64,000 bases of DNA from Ostrinia nubilalis (taxonomy: Eukaryota > Arthropoda > Insecta > Lepidoptera > Crambidae). This document shows positions 52,948-64,000 of the stretch, piece by piece. Each line of letters opens with the position of its first letter. Within the stretch, counting starts at the first letter, position 1. Below the pieces are notes generated by a model, which saw nothing but the letters and a program-made list of their open reading frames with translations, was not told the DNA's origin and ran no database searches. The stretch spans positions 8,861,001-8,925,000 of the forward strand of contig NC_087118.1 of NCBI RefSeq assembly GCF_963855985.1, written 5' to 3'. Both the position numbers and the translations under genes were made by a program.

Positions 52948-53530
52948 TATTAAGTAATAACATTGAACAAAAAATATCGATTCAACCGAAGAGTTTTTGG
53001 TCATACATAAAAACTAAAAGGGGTGGAACTAGTAACTATCCAAAAATCATGTCAAACGGCGTGAATACGGCAGGCAATGGGGAAGATATTTGTAATATGT
53101 TTGGCTCGCATTTTCAATCCGTATATTGTACAATCAGCGAACCACCTGATACTGTTAATACTTCAGACTACTTAAAAAATTTGCAAAACAATTCTGATTG
53201 CTTCCCGGCTTTGCGCTTGGATCAGAGTGATATTGCCACTAGTCTCAAGCAATTAGATCTATCCAAAGGCATGGGATCTGATGATGTTCCTCCACTTTTC
53301 CTGGCGATGTGTGCTGATGTTCTAGCATTACCTCTTGGTTTAATATTTAATGTTTCGCTGAGTTCAGGCATCTTTCCTACAAGGTGGAAACGTGCTAAAG
53401 TAGTTCCCATATTTAAATCAGTCAAAAGAGATGGTTAACAACTATAGGCCAATTTCAATTTTACCTACCTTGGCCAAAGTTTTTGAAACTTTGGTTTGTC
53501 CAAGAATTCAAAGTTATTTTAAAAAGTATC
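52935..53530 (+). pseudogene. LINE D reverse transcriptase, N-terminal part
   Basis: After the alpha copy, coding text resumes: IQPKSFWSYIKTKRGGTSNY, SLKQLDLSKGMGSDDVPPLF and RWKRAKVVPIFKS (RT regions 0-1). A frameshift near 53430 is followed by NNYRPISILPTLAKVFETL, then text fades near 53520, before motif A. The palm domain is absent, so the element is dead or 3'-truncated. The listed start includes the last 13 bases of the alpha element, where the open frame begins. Confidence 0.75.
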
Positions 53531-53583
53531 GACACCTTCAGGTTCAATTGTCGTATAAACCATTTTGGCCAAATTGAGTTATA

Positions 53584-54386
53584 CAGGGTGTTTCTTGTAA
53601 GGTGTCAAGCCGAAGGCAGGTGATAGGTGAGGACTAGACCTATCGATTTCACCCCCATGTATGTTCTACGATTTTTCGTAGTTTAAAAGTTATCGTTAAT
53701 TTTGTGATTTTTTCAAATTTCATGACCTAGTGGCTTAATTTTTTTTTTAATCTTTTTTTTGGGTTGACTTTTCTCAGATTTCTTTTTTTTGACAGATTCC
53801 CTATTAGTTGCAGATATTTGAAAAAAATAATCACCTTCCTATCTTTGATGCAAGATACAAAATTTTTGCTAGAAACATAAAAAATATGCTTTTAGCAGAA
53901 CATTCTAAAATTTTCAACTGAAATGTATGAGAAAAAAAAGAATTTCCATAGGTCCAAAATAATTTTAAAAACTGCGCAGTTTTCTGAACTTTCATAATAA
54001 CACAAAAAAACATGTACTTAACAGGCCATTATTTTCTGTAATCGCTCTACTAAAGTAGTAAGTCGGAGATTCCGTTACATGTTTTTGACTTTCTTAGGAC
54101 TAACTAATATTTGCAATCCTCTAAGTGTACGTTACGTAGAACACGTTTAGAGACAATAACTGAACAGAACATTTTTTATCCACAACGAGGAAGCTCTTGC
54201 CCTTCATCTGACCTGATGGAAAGTTGGAAACTGCTGGATGATCAGCGAGCTTCACCCGGAATCCTAAACCACAGAGGAATTGGCTGTCCTAAATAGGTAG
54301 TCTTACCACTAGACCACAGTGGTGATTGTTACTTTACGATTAAATTTGATATACCTACCTATTAGAGTGTGAAAGGAAAGAGAAAG

Positions 54387-54425
<39 letters not shown>

Positions 54426-55266
54426 GTGTGTGCGTGTGTGTGTGTGTCTGTGAGAGAGAGAGAGAGAGAGAGAGAGCAAAAAAGGGTGTAATGATTTAAT
54501 TTAAAGTAAATGTTCAAAATGTCCGTCGCTGACCTGAATGCACATTCGACAACGACGCAAAACAATTATTCGTAAATTTACAAAAGCTTCTTGCATTCTA
54601 ATATGGTTTGTCATCAAAATTTTCATATTCCCTTTTGTATACTACATGAAGAGCAAGAGCTTGCACGTTGTGGATAAAAAATCTTTTCAGTTATTGTCTC
54701 TAAATGTGTTCTACATAACGTAAACTTAGGGGATTGCAAATATTACTTAGTCCTAAGAAAGTCAAAAACATGTAACGGAATCTCCGACTTACCACTTTAG
54801 TGGAGCGATTACAGAAAATAATGGCCTGTTAAGTACATGTTTTTTTGTGTTATTATGAAAGTTCAGAAAACTGCGCAGTTTTTAAAATTATTTTGGACCT
54901 ATGGAAATTCTTTTTTTTCTCATACATTTCAATTGAAAATTTTAGAATGTTCTGCTAAAAGCATATTTTTTATGTTTCTAGCAAATATTTTGTATCTTGC
55001 ATCAAAGATAGGAAGATGATTATTTTTTTCAAATATCTGCAACTAATAGGGAATCTGTCAAAAAAAAAGAAATCTGAGAAAAGTCAACCCAATAAAAAGA
55101 TAAAAAAAATATTAAGCCACTAGGTCATGAAATTTGAAAAAATCACAAAATTAACGATAACTTCTAAACTAAGAAAAATCGTAAAACATACATGGGAGTG
55201 AAATCGATAGGTCTAGTCCTCACCTATCACCTGCCTTCGGCTTGACACCTTACAAGAAACACCCTG
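53584..55266. mobile_element. Palindromic Tc1/mariner-like element, gamma family copy 2
   Basis: CAGGGTGTTTCTTGTAAGGT ends; TA at 53582-53583 and 55267-55268. Same organisation as 39741-41447: arms of about 600 bp, a tRNA-like segment, a (GT)n(GA)n run at 54391-54476 and a shorter remnant of the transposase tail at about 54520-54640 (minus). The two copies are clearly the same family but differ by many substitutions and small indels. Confidence 0.85.
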
Positions 55267-55268
55267 TA

Positions 55269-55848
55269 TATACCATTTTAATCAGAATTTTTTTCTCTAT
55301 CGAGCTGTATATTCGATATATTGAAATTCGCTAAAAAAATGTTTATACGCCCCAAAAAACTATAGCCCAAAAGATAAATAAATACCTTATAAACGATGTA
55401 TAAACCGAATGCTTGTATTTGGTATTTTTGCTAAGATGTATCAACCATACATTTTTTTAAGCCAGGATGTAAAACTCTCTCGTAATTGAAAATGGTTTTT
55501 ACGCCCAAAGACATATGGCCAGATATTTGGATCCAACGTCGTAAGTCCACGTATTCAATATGGTAATTATCTGTTTCATATTCATATTATTCATTTGTTT
55601 ATTGCATCACATATGTATGTATGGACAGTAAGTAAGTTTTTCTTAATTAAAAAGTTAAATAAAGTTGACTTTTAAAGATAATAATTAGATAGGTAGGTAT
55701 ATAAGGTTGCTTTCCAGGTCCAGTACATTCATGAATTGATCTCGACTAAATGTGATGAATTCAAGACTTTTAAACAAAGAAAACAAGCCATAGTGTGCTC
55801 ATGAAGGCTATTTATACCCTTTTGATATGGTAATATAATCGAATAATT
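55269..55848. other. AT-rich stretch, no feature seen
   Basis: No coding signature, clear repeat boundary or RNA gene is recognised. Confidence 0.4.
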
Positions 55849-55945
55849 AGTGTTACATTGAGTTGAAATGTCGCGTGACGTCACTTTTGAGTAAAAATTC
55901 TACTCTAGCGTGACGTATCGCGCCATTTCAACTCGATGTAGCACT
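55849..55945. mobile_element. 97-bp foldback (MITE-like) with GTGACGTCAC
   Basis: AGTGTTACATTGAGTTGAAA at the left end mirrors the right end (complement AGTGCTACATCGAGTTGAAA) with two mismatches over 20 bases; the arms are about 40 bp. GTGACGTCAC lies in the left arm (55875-55884). Flanking duplication is unclear. Confidence 0.65.
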
Positions 55946-57426
55946 GTTATTATTTAATTATGAAAGAAAATAAAAAATATGAGTCTAATATTTTCTAATT
56001 ATCTGTCTGACGGACAAATAATTGAAATTTTGTCATCTAGCCTTTAATTTTAGCTGTAATTTAAATTTGGGTTTCTTGTAAAGATATAAATTCCTTAGAG
56101 AAATTCTCAAAAAATTACAAATCCTTCTCCTGAGCATACTGGGGCTCTTCTCTTTATGCAAATTATCATAACCAAACGAATTCAATAAAATATGCGTCAG
56201 CAGAGAACCAGGAAAGCTGTCTTAATGTTTTGCTGTAATTGTATTTTTTTGTTCAAAATTTATGGTGATTAGTTTTGTTTAAAATTATTAGTTTTGCCAT
56301 AATTTTCCTGCAAAATTGAAAAAAAAAAACAATAAACTTGTTATTTTTCGTATGCAAGAAAACTTATTATTTCTACCTCAACCAAATATAGTTTTTACAT
56401 TGTTAAATATCTTTGTGTAAATTCTCTAAACAACAAAAGCCTGGAAATAGTAAACAATACATTATTTACATGTATAGTTTTAATAATACATTTGAATAAA
56501 TCACTTTATCAATGGGTATATAAACCAAAAAAATTACATCTAATGGTCTTTAAGCCATCAATTTCAGTCTCGTGTTTACTAAAAAATTAAATACGACGTA
56601 AAGAGTTATTTTTAGGTCCAATATAAACCACCGAGTGCATTTTTTAAGGACGTAACTCCAAGCTAACTTTAAAACTACTGAAGATACCCAATTTTTAAAT
56701 ATCTGGGTCATTCCATAAAAATCTGTATATTTTCGACGTCATTTTGTCCGTAACTTTTTTAAGATGCTTTTGAATACTTTATTAGTGTAAATTATAGGTT
56801 ATTAATTAATTATGTTATGTCTAAAAGGGCCAGTCACTTTATGCTTTATTTTAGGAGAAATTATAATTTTCAATTTTTTCATACTACATTACTCCTATAT
56901 GACTTCTAATAAAGTATAAAACATATAACCTTAACATTTATAGATAAGTTAATATACATAATGTAGTTGTTTTGTTATTATTCAAAAGAGAGATGGCGCT
57001 GCCGTCATGTCAACAATGGGCTCCGCGGAAAATTTAATTTAAAATAGTTTAAAGTGTATAATATTGACATTATTACGTATTATATTGCGTGTTATGATAC
57101 AGACAATCAGTGACATTGTTATCCAGAACATTGTGCATCGCATTAAAAAGTTACAATTCAGTGAAAAAACAGTGCATAAAAACAGTGTTACAAAAATTAA
57201 AAACCCAACTAAATAATCACGAACTATTGTGCTATGCGACATGAGACTAAATATAAATCGACGTTATAATAATAAGCAGTGAAAATAGCTTTGTGATTTA
57301 TAAGTGCTAAATTGTAAGGCAGTTCAAGAAATTATTCACTTGCAATTTCTTAACTCATGACTCAAAATAACGAACATTTGCAAATCAATTGACTACTAAA
57401 GCTTAATTTCAACACGGCACTATATG
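55946..57426. other. AT-rich stretch, perhaps partly the 5' side of the next LINE
   Basis: No coding match. A GC-richer spot near 56993-57035 (GATGGCGCTGCCGTCATGTC) may mark the start of the LINE whose ORF1 begins at 57539; nothing else is recognised. Confidence 0.35.
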
Positions 57427-57516
57427 GACGATTGGCGCAGTGGTCTCGATACTTGACTTTTGCCGCGACCGCTAATTAACGTTCAAGAAACGTGGGTTCA
57501 AACCTCAACTTCGTCA
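57427..57516 (+). other. tRNA-like sequence upstream of LINE E
   Basis: TTGGCGCAGTGGTCTCGAT is a good A box (57432-57450) and GGTTCAAACCT (57495-57505) a fair B box. GACGA at 57427 pairs with TCGTC at 57511-57515 as an acceptor stem. The T stem has only a weak four pairs, and the anticodon region is not convincing, so it is not a working tRNA gene. It may be a SINE head or a LINE 5' promoter; ORF1 starts 23 bases later. Confidence 0.5.
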
Positions 57517-57538
57517 ACATTTTTGTGAGAAATTAAAA

Positions 57539-58412
57539 TTGTTTCTCTATACAATAATAATGAGTTCCTCTGACAACATAACGTTTAGACGCACACGGAC
57601 GCAATCTGACTCGAGAGACAAAACTTTCTATGAGTCAACGCTAGATGACACTACTGGTAGCTTGCCCGACATAACTAATGATGACTACAATAAACAATTG
57701 AATGAATACAAGGAACAAATAGAGGAACTTACGCTGCAGTTGCAAAGTGCACATACAGAAATTGAACATCTCTCTTTAGAAAACAATAAATTGAAAAATA
57801 TGAATGACCTGCCATTACCTGATGTCACATTCAGGTATAAAACAAATGTTGGAGGGACTAAATACAAAGTTATCTGATTACACTATGAAGTATTACTGTA
57901 TTATTTTATTAGGCGAGGAAGACTTTAGAACCACGCATAATTATATCAATTTGGTTTTACACATAAGAAAGGTTTTGCAAGGAGTAAAACATACCAATAT
58001 TATAATGTGCTTACCTACATTTAAATATGGGAATTACATGCATATGTTTAACAGCAGAATAGAGAATTTCAACAATCTCTTATATCTGGACGTCACAACA
58101 CATGAACATGCATACTTGGTTGACTCCAACTTAAACCTAATGTACGATCACAGCATGTTTTTTAAGAGAACTGGCATGGTGAATAATAGGGGCATGCAGA
58201 CAATTTTTAATGACATATTAAATCAGATTTATGACATTGAACAGTATTTTAACACTACCAGATTCTTGACAAATTCTAAGGACAACATGACGGGAAAACG
58301 ACAACCAAATAATATGGAAAATTTGAACACCGACGGAAATATTGAAGAAACGATAGCCATATCTGATCGTAATGTGACAAATGCGAGTGATGACTGTTTT
58401 TTTCGTGTGTAA
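57539..58412 (+). pseudogene. LINE E ORF1, coiled coil plus C-terminal domain (one frameshift)
   Basis: The likely start is the second ATG (57560, MSSSDNITFRRTRTQSDSRD). A coiled coil follows at 57695-57800 (LNEYKEQIEELTLQLQSAH). The frame breaks near 57870 (TAC AAA GTT region); in the next frame the protein continues with YYCIILLGEEDFRTTHNYIN and NIIMCLPTFKYGNYMH, which looks like an SGNH/esterase-like or related C-terminal domain of CR1-type ORF1. It ends at 58410-58412. A single-base indel accounts for the break. Confidence 0.65.
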
Positions 58413-61246
58413 TCATGTACACATAATGCATCAGAATATTGATGGATTAATTAGTAAATCTGGCCTATTGTCTGTAAACTTGGATGAACTTGACTCAAAT
58501 GAAAGAATAATTGATGTTTTATGTATTACTGAACACAACATGATCGAAAGTGATGTAGCACAGCTATCCATACCTAACTACACATTGGCTACATACTCAT
58601 CAAGAAATGTAAGAAGAGGAGGATCCTGTATTTTGGTTAGGCACGGGCACCAATTCAGGGTTGTTAGCAGTCTTTGCTTACTGGGCATTATTGAATATTG
58701 TGTAATTGAACTCATTGAACTAAACATAATTGTAATTTGCATTTATAGACCGCCAAGGTCAACGACTGTTAATATTTTTTTCGTTAAACTTGATGAATTA
58801 CTTGCAAAATTTATAAATAGAACAAGTAAGATCGTGATATGTGGTGACTTTAATATTAATACGTTGGTAAAAAACAAAGTTACAACAGAATTCGAACAGA
58901 TGTTATTAAATTATAATCTCAAACTACAAATACAAGGTATAACACGTGCATCCAGTGGGACATGTTTAGACAATATTATACCTACATAATGTCCGCGGAT
59001 GTAAAAGTGAGATTCTTGAATTTGCTCTATCAGATCACAAAGCTCAGTTATTAAAATGTCCTACAAAACGACTATGTTTATTAAAGTATTGGTATGTAAG
59101 TAGAAGAGACTATAATAGGGAAAATTTTAGTAAGTTCAAGGAAGGATTACAACAAATAACCTTCAATAATGTATATGATTCTGACGACCCAAATGAGGCT
59201 TTTGACATTTTTCACGATACTTTAATTTTGTTGTATAATCTATGTTTCCCATTAATACAAGTTAAACTTTCTGCCATAAAGAAACCAAAATGGATTAGTA
59301 AAGGTATAAAAGTATGCAGCAAGCGAAAACGTAGTTTACTTTGGAAATATAGAAAATGTCCAACGTCGGAAAATAAACTCGAGTTTAAACAGTACTCAAA
59401 CCGTTTTAAACGTATAATAAACCTAACGCAGAAAGCACAAAACAATTACTACATTAAAAATTCATTAAATAAATCAAAGGCCACTTGGAACGTAATAAAT
59501 TCCTCTAAAAGTAATTTGCCTAGAGAAAATATATCTCATTTGACCGTGAATAATGAAAAAATTACTGACCCAAAAAAAATTGCTGACATATTTAATGACT
59601 TTTTTATAGACGTGGTTAAACCGATTAATGCTGACACTCTACAAAATAATTACAATAATGAGACTTTAAACAATATTCCTAATACAATATATTTAAGACC
59701 TTGCATACCTCAAGATATAGATAGAATTATCATGTCACTTAAGAATTGCAATAGTACAGGCTACGACGGCGTACACACAAAAATATTGAAAAACGTAGCA
59801 GAGTTAATTTCACCAGTACTTTGTCACATTTTAAACAATTGCATTGAAAATGGTGTGTATCCGGATAAATTAAAAACAACAATAATAAAACCTTTGTTTA
59901 AGAAGAAGAATAGGCACGATGTGAATTGCTATAGACCTGTTGCGCTAATTCCAATTATATCGAAAGTTTTTGAAAAGTACAACTACAATAGTTTATATGA
60001 CTTCTTCGATAATTATAGCATTCTTGTAGACGAACAAAAGGGATTTCGTAGACGAAAAAATATTAATATGGCAATATACGACTTCTTACAAAAGGTAATG
60101 ATAAGCTTAGACAATAGGCAGCCAGTTGCAGCAATGTACATGGATATGTCTAAAGCTTTTGATTATGTTGATCACGGACTCTTACTACACAAATTAAATT
60201 ACTACGGAATAAGAGGAAATACTCTTAGTTTAATAGAATCGTATCTTAGTAACCGAACACAAATGACACAAATTAATAAAATATGTACTTTGACAAAAAC
60301 TGAAAAGATATACCAGTCAAAAACTCGTGTAGTCAAGTATGGTGTTCCCCAGGGCAGTGTTCTTGGTCCGCTGTTATTCTTGGTGTATATCAATGACTTT
60401 CCAAAAGCTACCAGTCACCCTATGGTCCTCTTTGCCGATGATTCAAATATTGTTTTTAGTTCAGATAATGTTTCTACTTTAACTTATGAGATTAACAATT
60501 CTCTACAGTGTTGTATTAAGTGGCTGCAATCCAATAATTTAATAATTAATTTAGACAAAACTAATGTGATGAATTTTAGAATTAAAGAGAATAACAAACC
60601 GAAACTTGACATTAAATTCCTTGACACAAATATTGACGAGACTGAGCAAGTTAAATTTCTTGGGTTGGATTTAGACAATAAATTAAGATGGACTTTTCAA
60701 ATACAATCTTTATGCAAAAAACTAAGTAAGTTCTCTTATGCCCTATACATGTTGCGGAAGATATCCAATGAATCAACAGTATTAACGGCATATCACGGAT
60801 ACGTCGCGTCAATCTTACGATACGGGATAATCTTTTGGGGTAATGCTACTGACCGAGAGCTAGTGTTCAGAGCACAGAAGAGATGCGTACGTGCAATCTG
60901 CCAGCTAAAACCCACAGATACATGTAAACCTCACTTTATACGGTTGAACCTTCTAACTTTGCCATCTATGTATATTTATGAAGTTGCGGTCTTCGTCAGA
61001 CAAAACCCAACATTATTCAGAAGTCATCACAGATCACGCGACAAGAATTTAATATGTAAGGATCCTTATAAGACAACTTTTTTTGCTAAGAATATTGTAG
61101 GCATGGCACCCAAGATTATAAATAAATTACCAAAAGACATTAGATTAATTGAACATCTAAATTCATTTAAAAAAACTTTACTGACTTATTTAATTAATAA
61201 ATGTTATTATAATATATCTGAATTCTTTGACGATAAATCTAATTAG
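58400..61246 (+). pseudogene. LINE E ORF2, endonuclease and reverse transcriptase (one frameshift)
   Basis: The endonuclease begins near VHIMHQNIDGLISKSG (58423) with catalytic blocks CITEHNMIE, CIYRPPRS and ICGDFNINTL. A short indel near 58980 shifts the frame; it then continues CKSEILEFALSDHKAQL (the SDH motif) and stays open to 61246. RT: NSTGYDGVHTKILKN, NCYRPVALIPIISKVFEK, QKGFRRRKNINMAI, motif A MYMDMSKAFDYVDH, motif B GVPQGSVLGPLLFLVYINDF and motif C MVLFADDSNIV. The C-terminal domain ends at 61246. Apart from that indel it would be functional. Confidence 0.85.
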
Positions 61247-61399
61247 TTTATGTAACTGCCAAATTTTATTGTTGTCTGACAAATTGTATGCTCTTTGAGC
61301 GGAACATAGTGATGCTACCTAATGTAACATGTCACCACTTTACCTATGATTCACAATAAATGATTTTGTATTTGTATTTGTATTTGTATTATCACTATA

Positions 61400-63774
61400 C
61401 AGGGTGTTGATTTCAATACTCGCCATATTTATTTAGGTGATATATTATGACTTACATAAACGCATTATCCACCAAAAAAAAAATTACAAACGAAAGTGGA
61501 ATTTTTAGCGAATATTTTCCGTGCAACATCAACTGTACTATGGCTCGCAATAATGCAATACGTTTACATTGTGGCACCCATCGAGCTACGCGGATCGCTC
61601 GCTTATCATGTTGGATAGTCTACTGAAGGAAGCCACGTAAAGTAGGTAGTGTAAATAGGTATTTTTCTTTGACTAACTAAAGTTAAAGTTCGTTTTAAAT
61701 TAGTTTGCTGTTTCCTATTTGTGTGTGAGTGTATTGGAGCGCTTTCCGCCACTACCTACCGCGACGGCGGGAGTATTTTCTACACAAAATTACCAGATTA
61801 TTACCTTCCTACATTAAAAAGGAATCTCCTTTAAGTTTAGAGCTAGGTACTTACCGATGCGACTTCAGATGCGTTTCCACGTGCCTTCCCGTAACAGTAA
61901 AGCATGTTTACGTATCTACTCACGATCACTGTACGTATGGTTAGGCATATTCCTAACACTCACTCACTATCACACGTTCACACACTAACTACTCAAAACC
62001 GCACGAGAAAACAATCAAAAATCGCAAATCACATTCGATGACCGAAGATCTTTGTTAACTAAAGATCCGTCCTATCATAATTAATGCTCTTATAGCAAGC
62101 TTCCAAAATACTCAAATGCAAATGATTTGTAGTAGCTCAATCGTTATTATTAAAACGATAAGAATATCAATAGATACATTTTGATACTTATTTCGTGTAA
62201 GTAAGTAATGAAATTAAGTTCATTTAAAATAATCATGAACATGATGATGAATTATTTTATGTAAGTTATGAAGAATGGAAGTTTAACCTGAAACTAACTC
62301 TTAACAGCCTAACAGTCGTTCAGGGAATTTAAATTAAACGCCGATAGAAATTAAATTACGTTATTATTTTAAATAAAATTTTTACAGAGATAGATCACGG
62401 TAGTAAGTTTATGTACTAGAAAACATTTATCAAGCAGAGAGGAAGAGAAAAGTTGAAGTTACAAGGCAAGAAATAAAGAAATAGCGATTGAGTACTAGGA
62501 ATTCTAAATACGAGCTAGATTTCGCGGAGCGTGCGCGCAGCCTCTCGACGTGGAAAGCAAAATCGGACTGATGAATGGAGAAAATCGATGATCCACGATT
62601 GAGCGCCGATGACGCCCGAAACACGAAGATGAGCGAGCGAAGTATGTATTGCAGTGGTTCCCAAACTTATTTAGTCTACTGCCCACTTTGAGAATAAATT
62701 ATTTTTTAGCGTCCCCCATTTTTGTAGTCAAGAATCGAGTCAGTCGATGTCTAAGAGTCATCCTCGTAGATGACGCCTCCCAAGCCTCTACACAACGTCC
62801 TGATTTTTTTTCTGGGTCTCTTACCGCCCCCCTTTAAGCCTGCAGCGCCCACAAGGGGGCGTTATCGCCCACTTTGGGAAAGACTGATGTATTGATCATC
62901 AGTCAGTGCACATCAGTGCGAGCCCGATGTCCGTGCGGCGGTATTAGTAATTAAATGAAAGAAGTGCTAAAAGGTAGAAATTTTGTTTAGATACTGAAAT
63001 CAATCGAGTTTAAAAACAAAATCTTGTCTTATCTCCTATCGAAAGTGAAGGAACAAGAGTTTGCCAGTGTGTTATTTCTAGGTGTTCAGTTTGCGGTATT
63101 AAGTAAGTTAAGTTTTATTTTAATAATTACTATCGTAAAGACGTAAAAGTTATTAAGGTAGAGAGCTAGAGATGTAAGGAATAACGAACCTGTATGAAAG
63201 AGCATTATTGTCATCTGTTTACAGTACTTTTGAATGATAAGTAGTTACAAGCTTGTCACACACATAAAAGCATGGTTTAATTAAAAAAAAATAATGTAGG
63301 TTCTGTAAAAAAAATTATTTTGCGGAAGGAAGCAAATTCGTGTAAAAGGTTTTTTATTAATTAAAGAGTACTTAATTAATTAGTTTTTAGAACAAAAAAT
63401 AAACTCGTAACGTGATAAGGTGTAAGTAACTAATTTAGTCATTACATTTTTAGGGTAGATTTGGATTAAGCTCAGTCCAGTAATCGTCTTTAAACTCACA
63501 GCTGATTGTGGCTGATAGTTGACTGACTCATGGGCGAGCGCGGGTAGTGGGGCGCGGGACGGGGGGCGCAGCGCTTGCCCGGGTCACCGGGTGAGCGCCG
63601 CGCGCCGTTTTCGTTGGGGGACTATTCTGCACTGTAGTGGTCGATTATGGAAATCGTAGATATTTAAAAAATAATTTAAAAAAAATTTGAAGTCAGTTTT
63701 TTTGCTGATTCGTGATCAGAATAAGCTACTTAATCAACTCCCTAAATATGGCGGGTATTGAAATCAACACCCTG
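61400..63774. mobile_element. TA-flanked inverted-repeat element, epsilon family
   Basis: CAGGGTGTTGATTTCAATAC starts both ends (about 37 bp with one mismatch); TA at 61398-61399 and 63775-63776. 2.4 kb long, with a hAT MITE inside. No transposase frame is found. A GC-rich patch near 63530-63600 and gene-like mixed composition near 62400-62640 are not explained. Confidence 0.8.
62652..62886. mobile_element. 235-bp hAT MITE
   Basis: CAGTGGTTCCCAAACTTATT at the left end and ...TTTGGGAAAGACTG at the right; 8-bp duplication ATGTATTG at 62644-62651 and 62887-62894. It contains GCCCACTTTG twice, in the same orientation, near both ends. Non-coding. Confidence 0.88.
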
Positions 63775-63776
63775 TA

Positions 63777-64000
63777 TAAAAAACATCATTCCCTAACTAG
63801 TAATTTAGTCCCAAGTGCCGTTTAAAGCTAGGGCCTGACGCTCTAGGGACTGACGATTTGGAGTAAAACTTAACACAAATGCAGATTAACTTTATATTAT
63901 AAGATGCTCAATACGATGTGCCAAAAATAGCCAAAAAACCACACGTAAATACTATTAAATTATATACAATTTCCTATTGTAATCAATAAAGCTACTCAAC
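63777..64000. other. AT-rich end of window, no feature seen
   Basis: No coding or repeat assignment. AATAAA at about 63985 without a gene to attach it to. Confidence 0.4.

Larger units (their letters stand above)
36387..53530 (+). mobile_element. CR1-like LINE D with PHD-finger ORF1, interrupted three times
   Basis: 5' UTR before 36817, ORF1 36817-37239 and 48056-48391, ORF2 from 48468 with EEP and RT parts up to about 53520. Insertions: gypsy/errantivirus element 37464-48033 (duplication AGAT), GC-tipped element 49350-51729 (TA) and palindromic alpha copy 51844-52947 (TA). Coding text continues on both sides of each insertion. The RT stops after region 1, about 50 bases before the gamma element at 53584. 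ORFs contain several stops and frameshifts. Start and 3' end are approximate. Confidence 0.8.
57517..61397 (+). mobile_element. CR1-like LINE E, nearly intact
   Basis: ORF1 57539-58412 (one frameshift), ORF2 58400-61246 (one frameshift), 3' UTR with an AATAAA near 61357, and a (TTTGTA)n-type microsatellite tail at about 61366-61390. The tail style, without poly(A), is typical of CR1/L2-group LINEs. The 5' end is not certain and no target duplication was found. An inverted-repeat element (61400-63774) is inserted immediately after the tail. Confidence 0.8.

Noticed and set aside
53831..55019. Two nearly identical 60-codon frames (53831-54013 minus, 54837-55019 plus)
   Set aside because: They are mirror images produced by the inverted arms of gamma copy 2.
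57427..57516. Working tRNA gene
   Set aside because: T stem too weak and no clear anticodon stem-loop; kept only as a tRNA-like sequence.

Overview
The window is eukaryotic and most likely from a moth or butterfly. Spliceosomal exons, Jockey and CR1-like LINEs, a Bel/Pao element, an env-bearing gypsy (errantivirus-type) element, Polinton polymerase relics, and a LINE/SINE tail of a type I associate with Lepidoptera all point that way. No bacterial operon, rRNA or CRISPR is present. About 90 percent of the 64 kb is transposable elements nested inside one another. Many boundaries can be fixed because removing the insert and one copy of the target duplication rejoins an open frame or leaves matching flanks.

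Layout. (1) 366-8559: a Polinton/Maverick-type family B DNA polymerase relic (minus). It is split by a block carrying a THAP-finger exon, which is split by a 5'-truncated Jockey LINE (minus), which is split by a hAT element, which is split by a palindromic Tc1/mariner-like element: five layers. (2) 9121-22086: a Bel/Pao element whose polyprotein lacks reverse transcriptase and RNase H but is otherwise open. Its gag is interrupted by a 5 kb AT-rich non-coding LTR element with identical LTRs, and its 3' end is disrupted by a second Jockey. (3) 22179-33219: a CR1-like LINE (minus) holding a short retro-tail and a TA-flanked inverted-repeat element, which in turn holds a full-length two-ORF Jockey. 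(4) about 33267-34440: a compact multi-exon gene (minus) built from a duplicated pair of acidic and basic exons, the best candidate for a host gene. (5) 34772-36232: an unclassified inverted-repeat transposon. (6) 36387 to about 53520: a PHD-ORF1 LINE (plus) interrupted by a gypsy/errantivirus element with gag, pol and env, by a 2.4 kb GC-tipped element and by another palindromic element. (7) 53584-64000: a further palindromic element, a small foldback, a nearly intact CR1-like LINE with a tRNA-like sequence upstream, and a final inverted-repeat element holding a 235-bp hAT MITE.

The seven TA-flanked elements beginning CAG(G/T)GTG recur through the window, always inside other elements or next to them. 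One of these families still carries what reads as the C-terminal end of a mariner transposase. The coding parts are genome-parasite genes (Gag, protease, endonuclease, reverse transcriptase, integrase, Env), mostly broken. Jockey-3 (24471-30370) and the LINE at 57517-61397 look youngest and closest to functional. The dense nesting resembles a heterochromatic or piRNA-cluster-like locus, which is inference.
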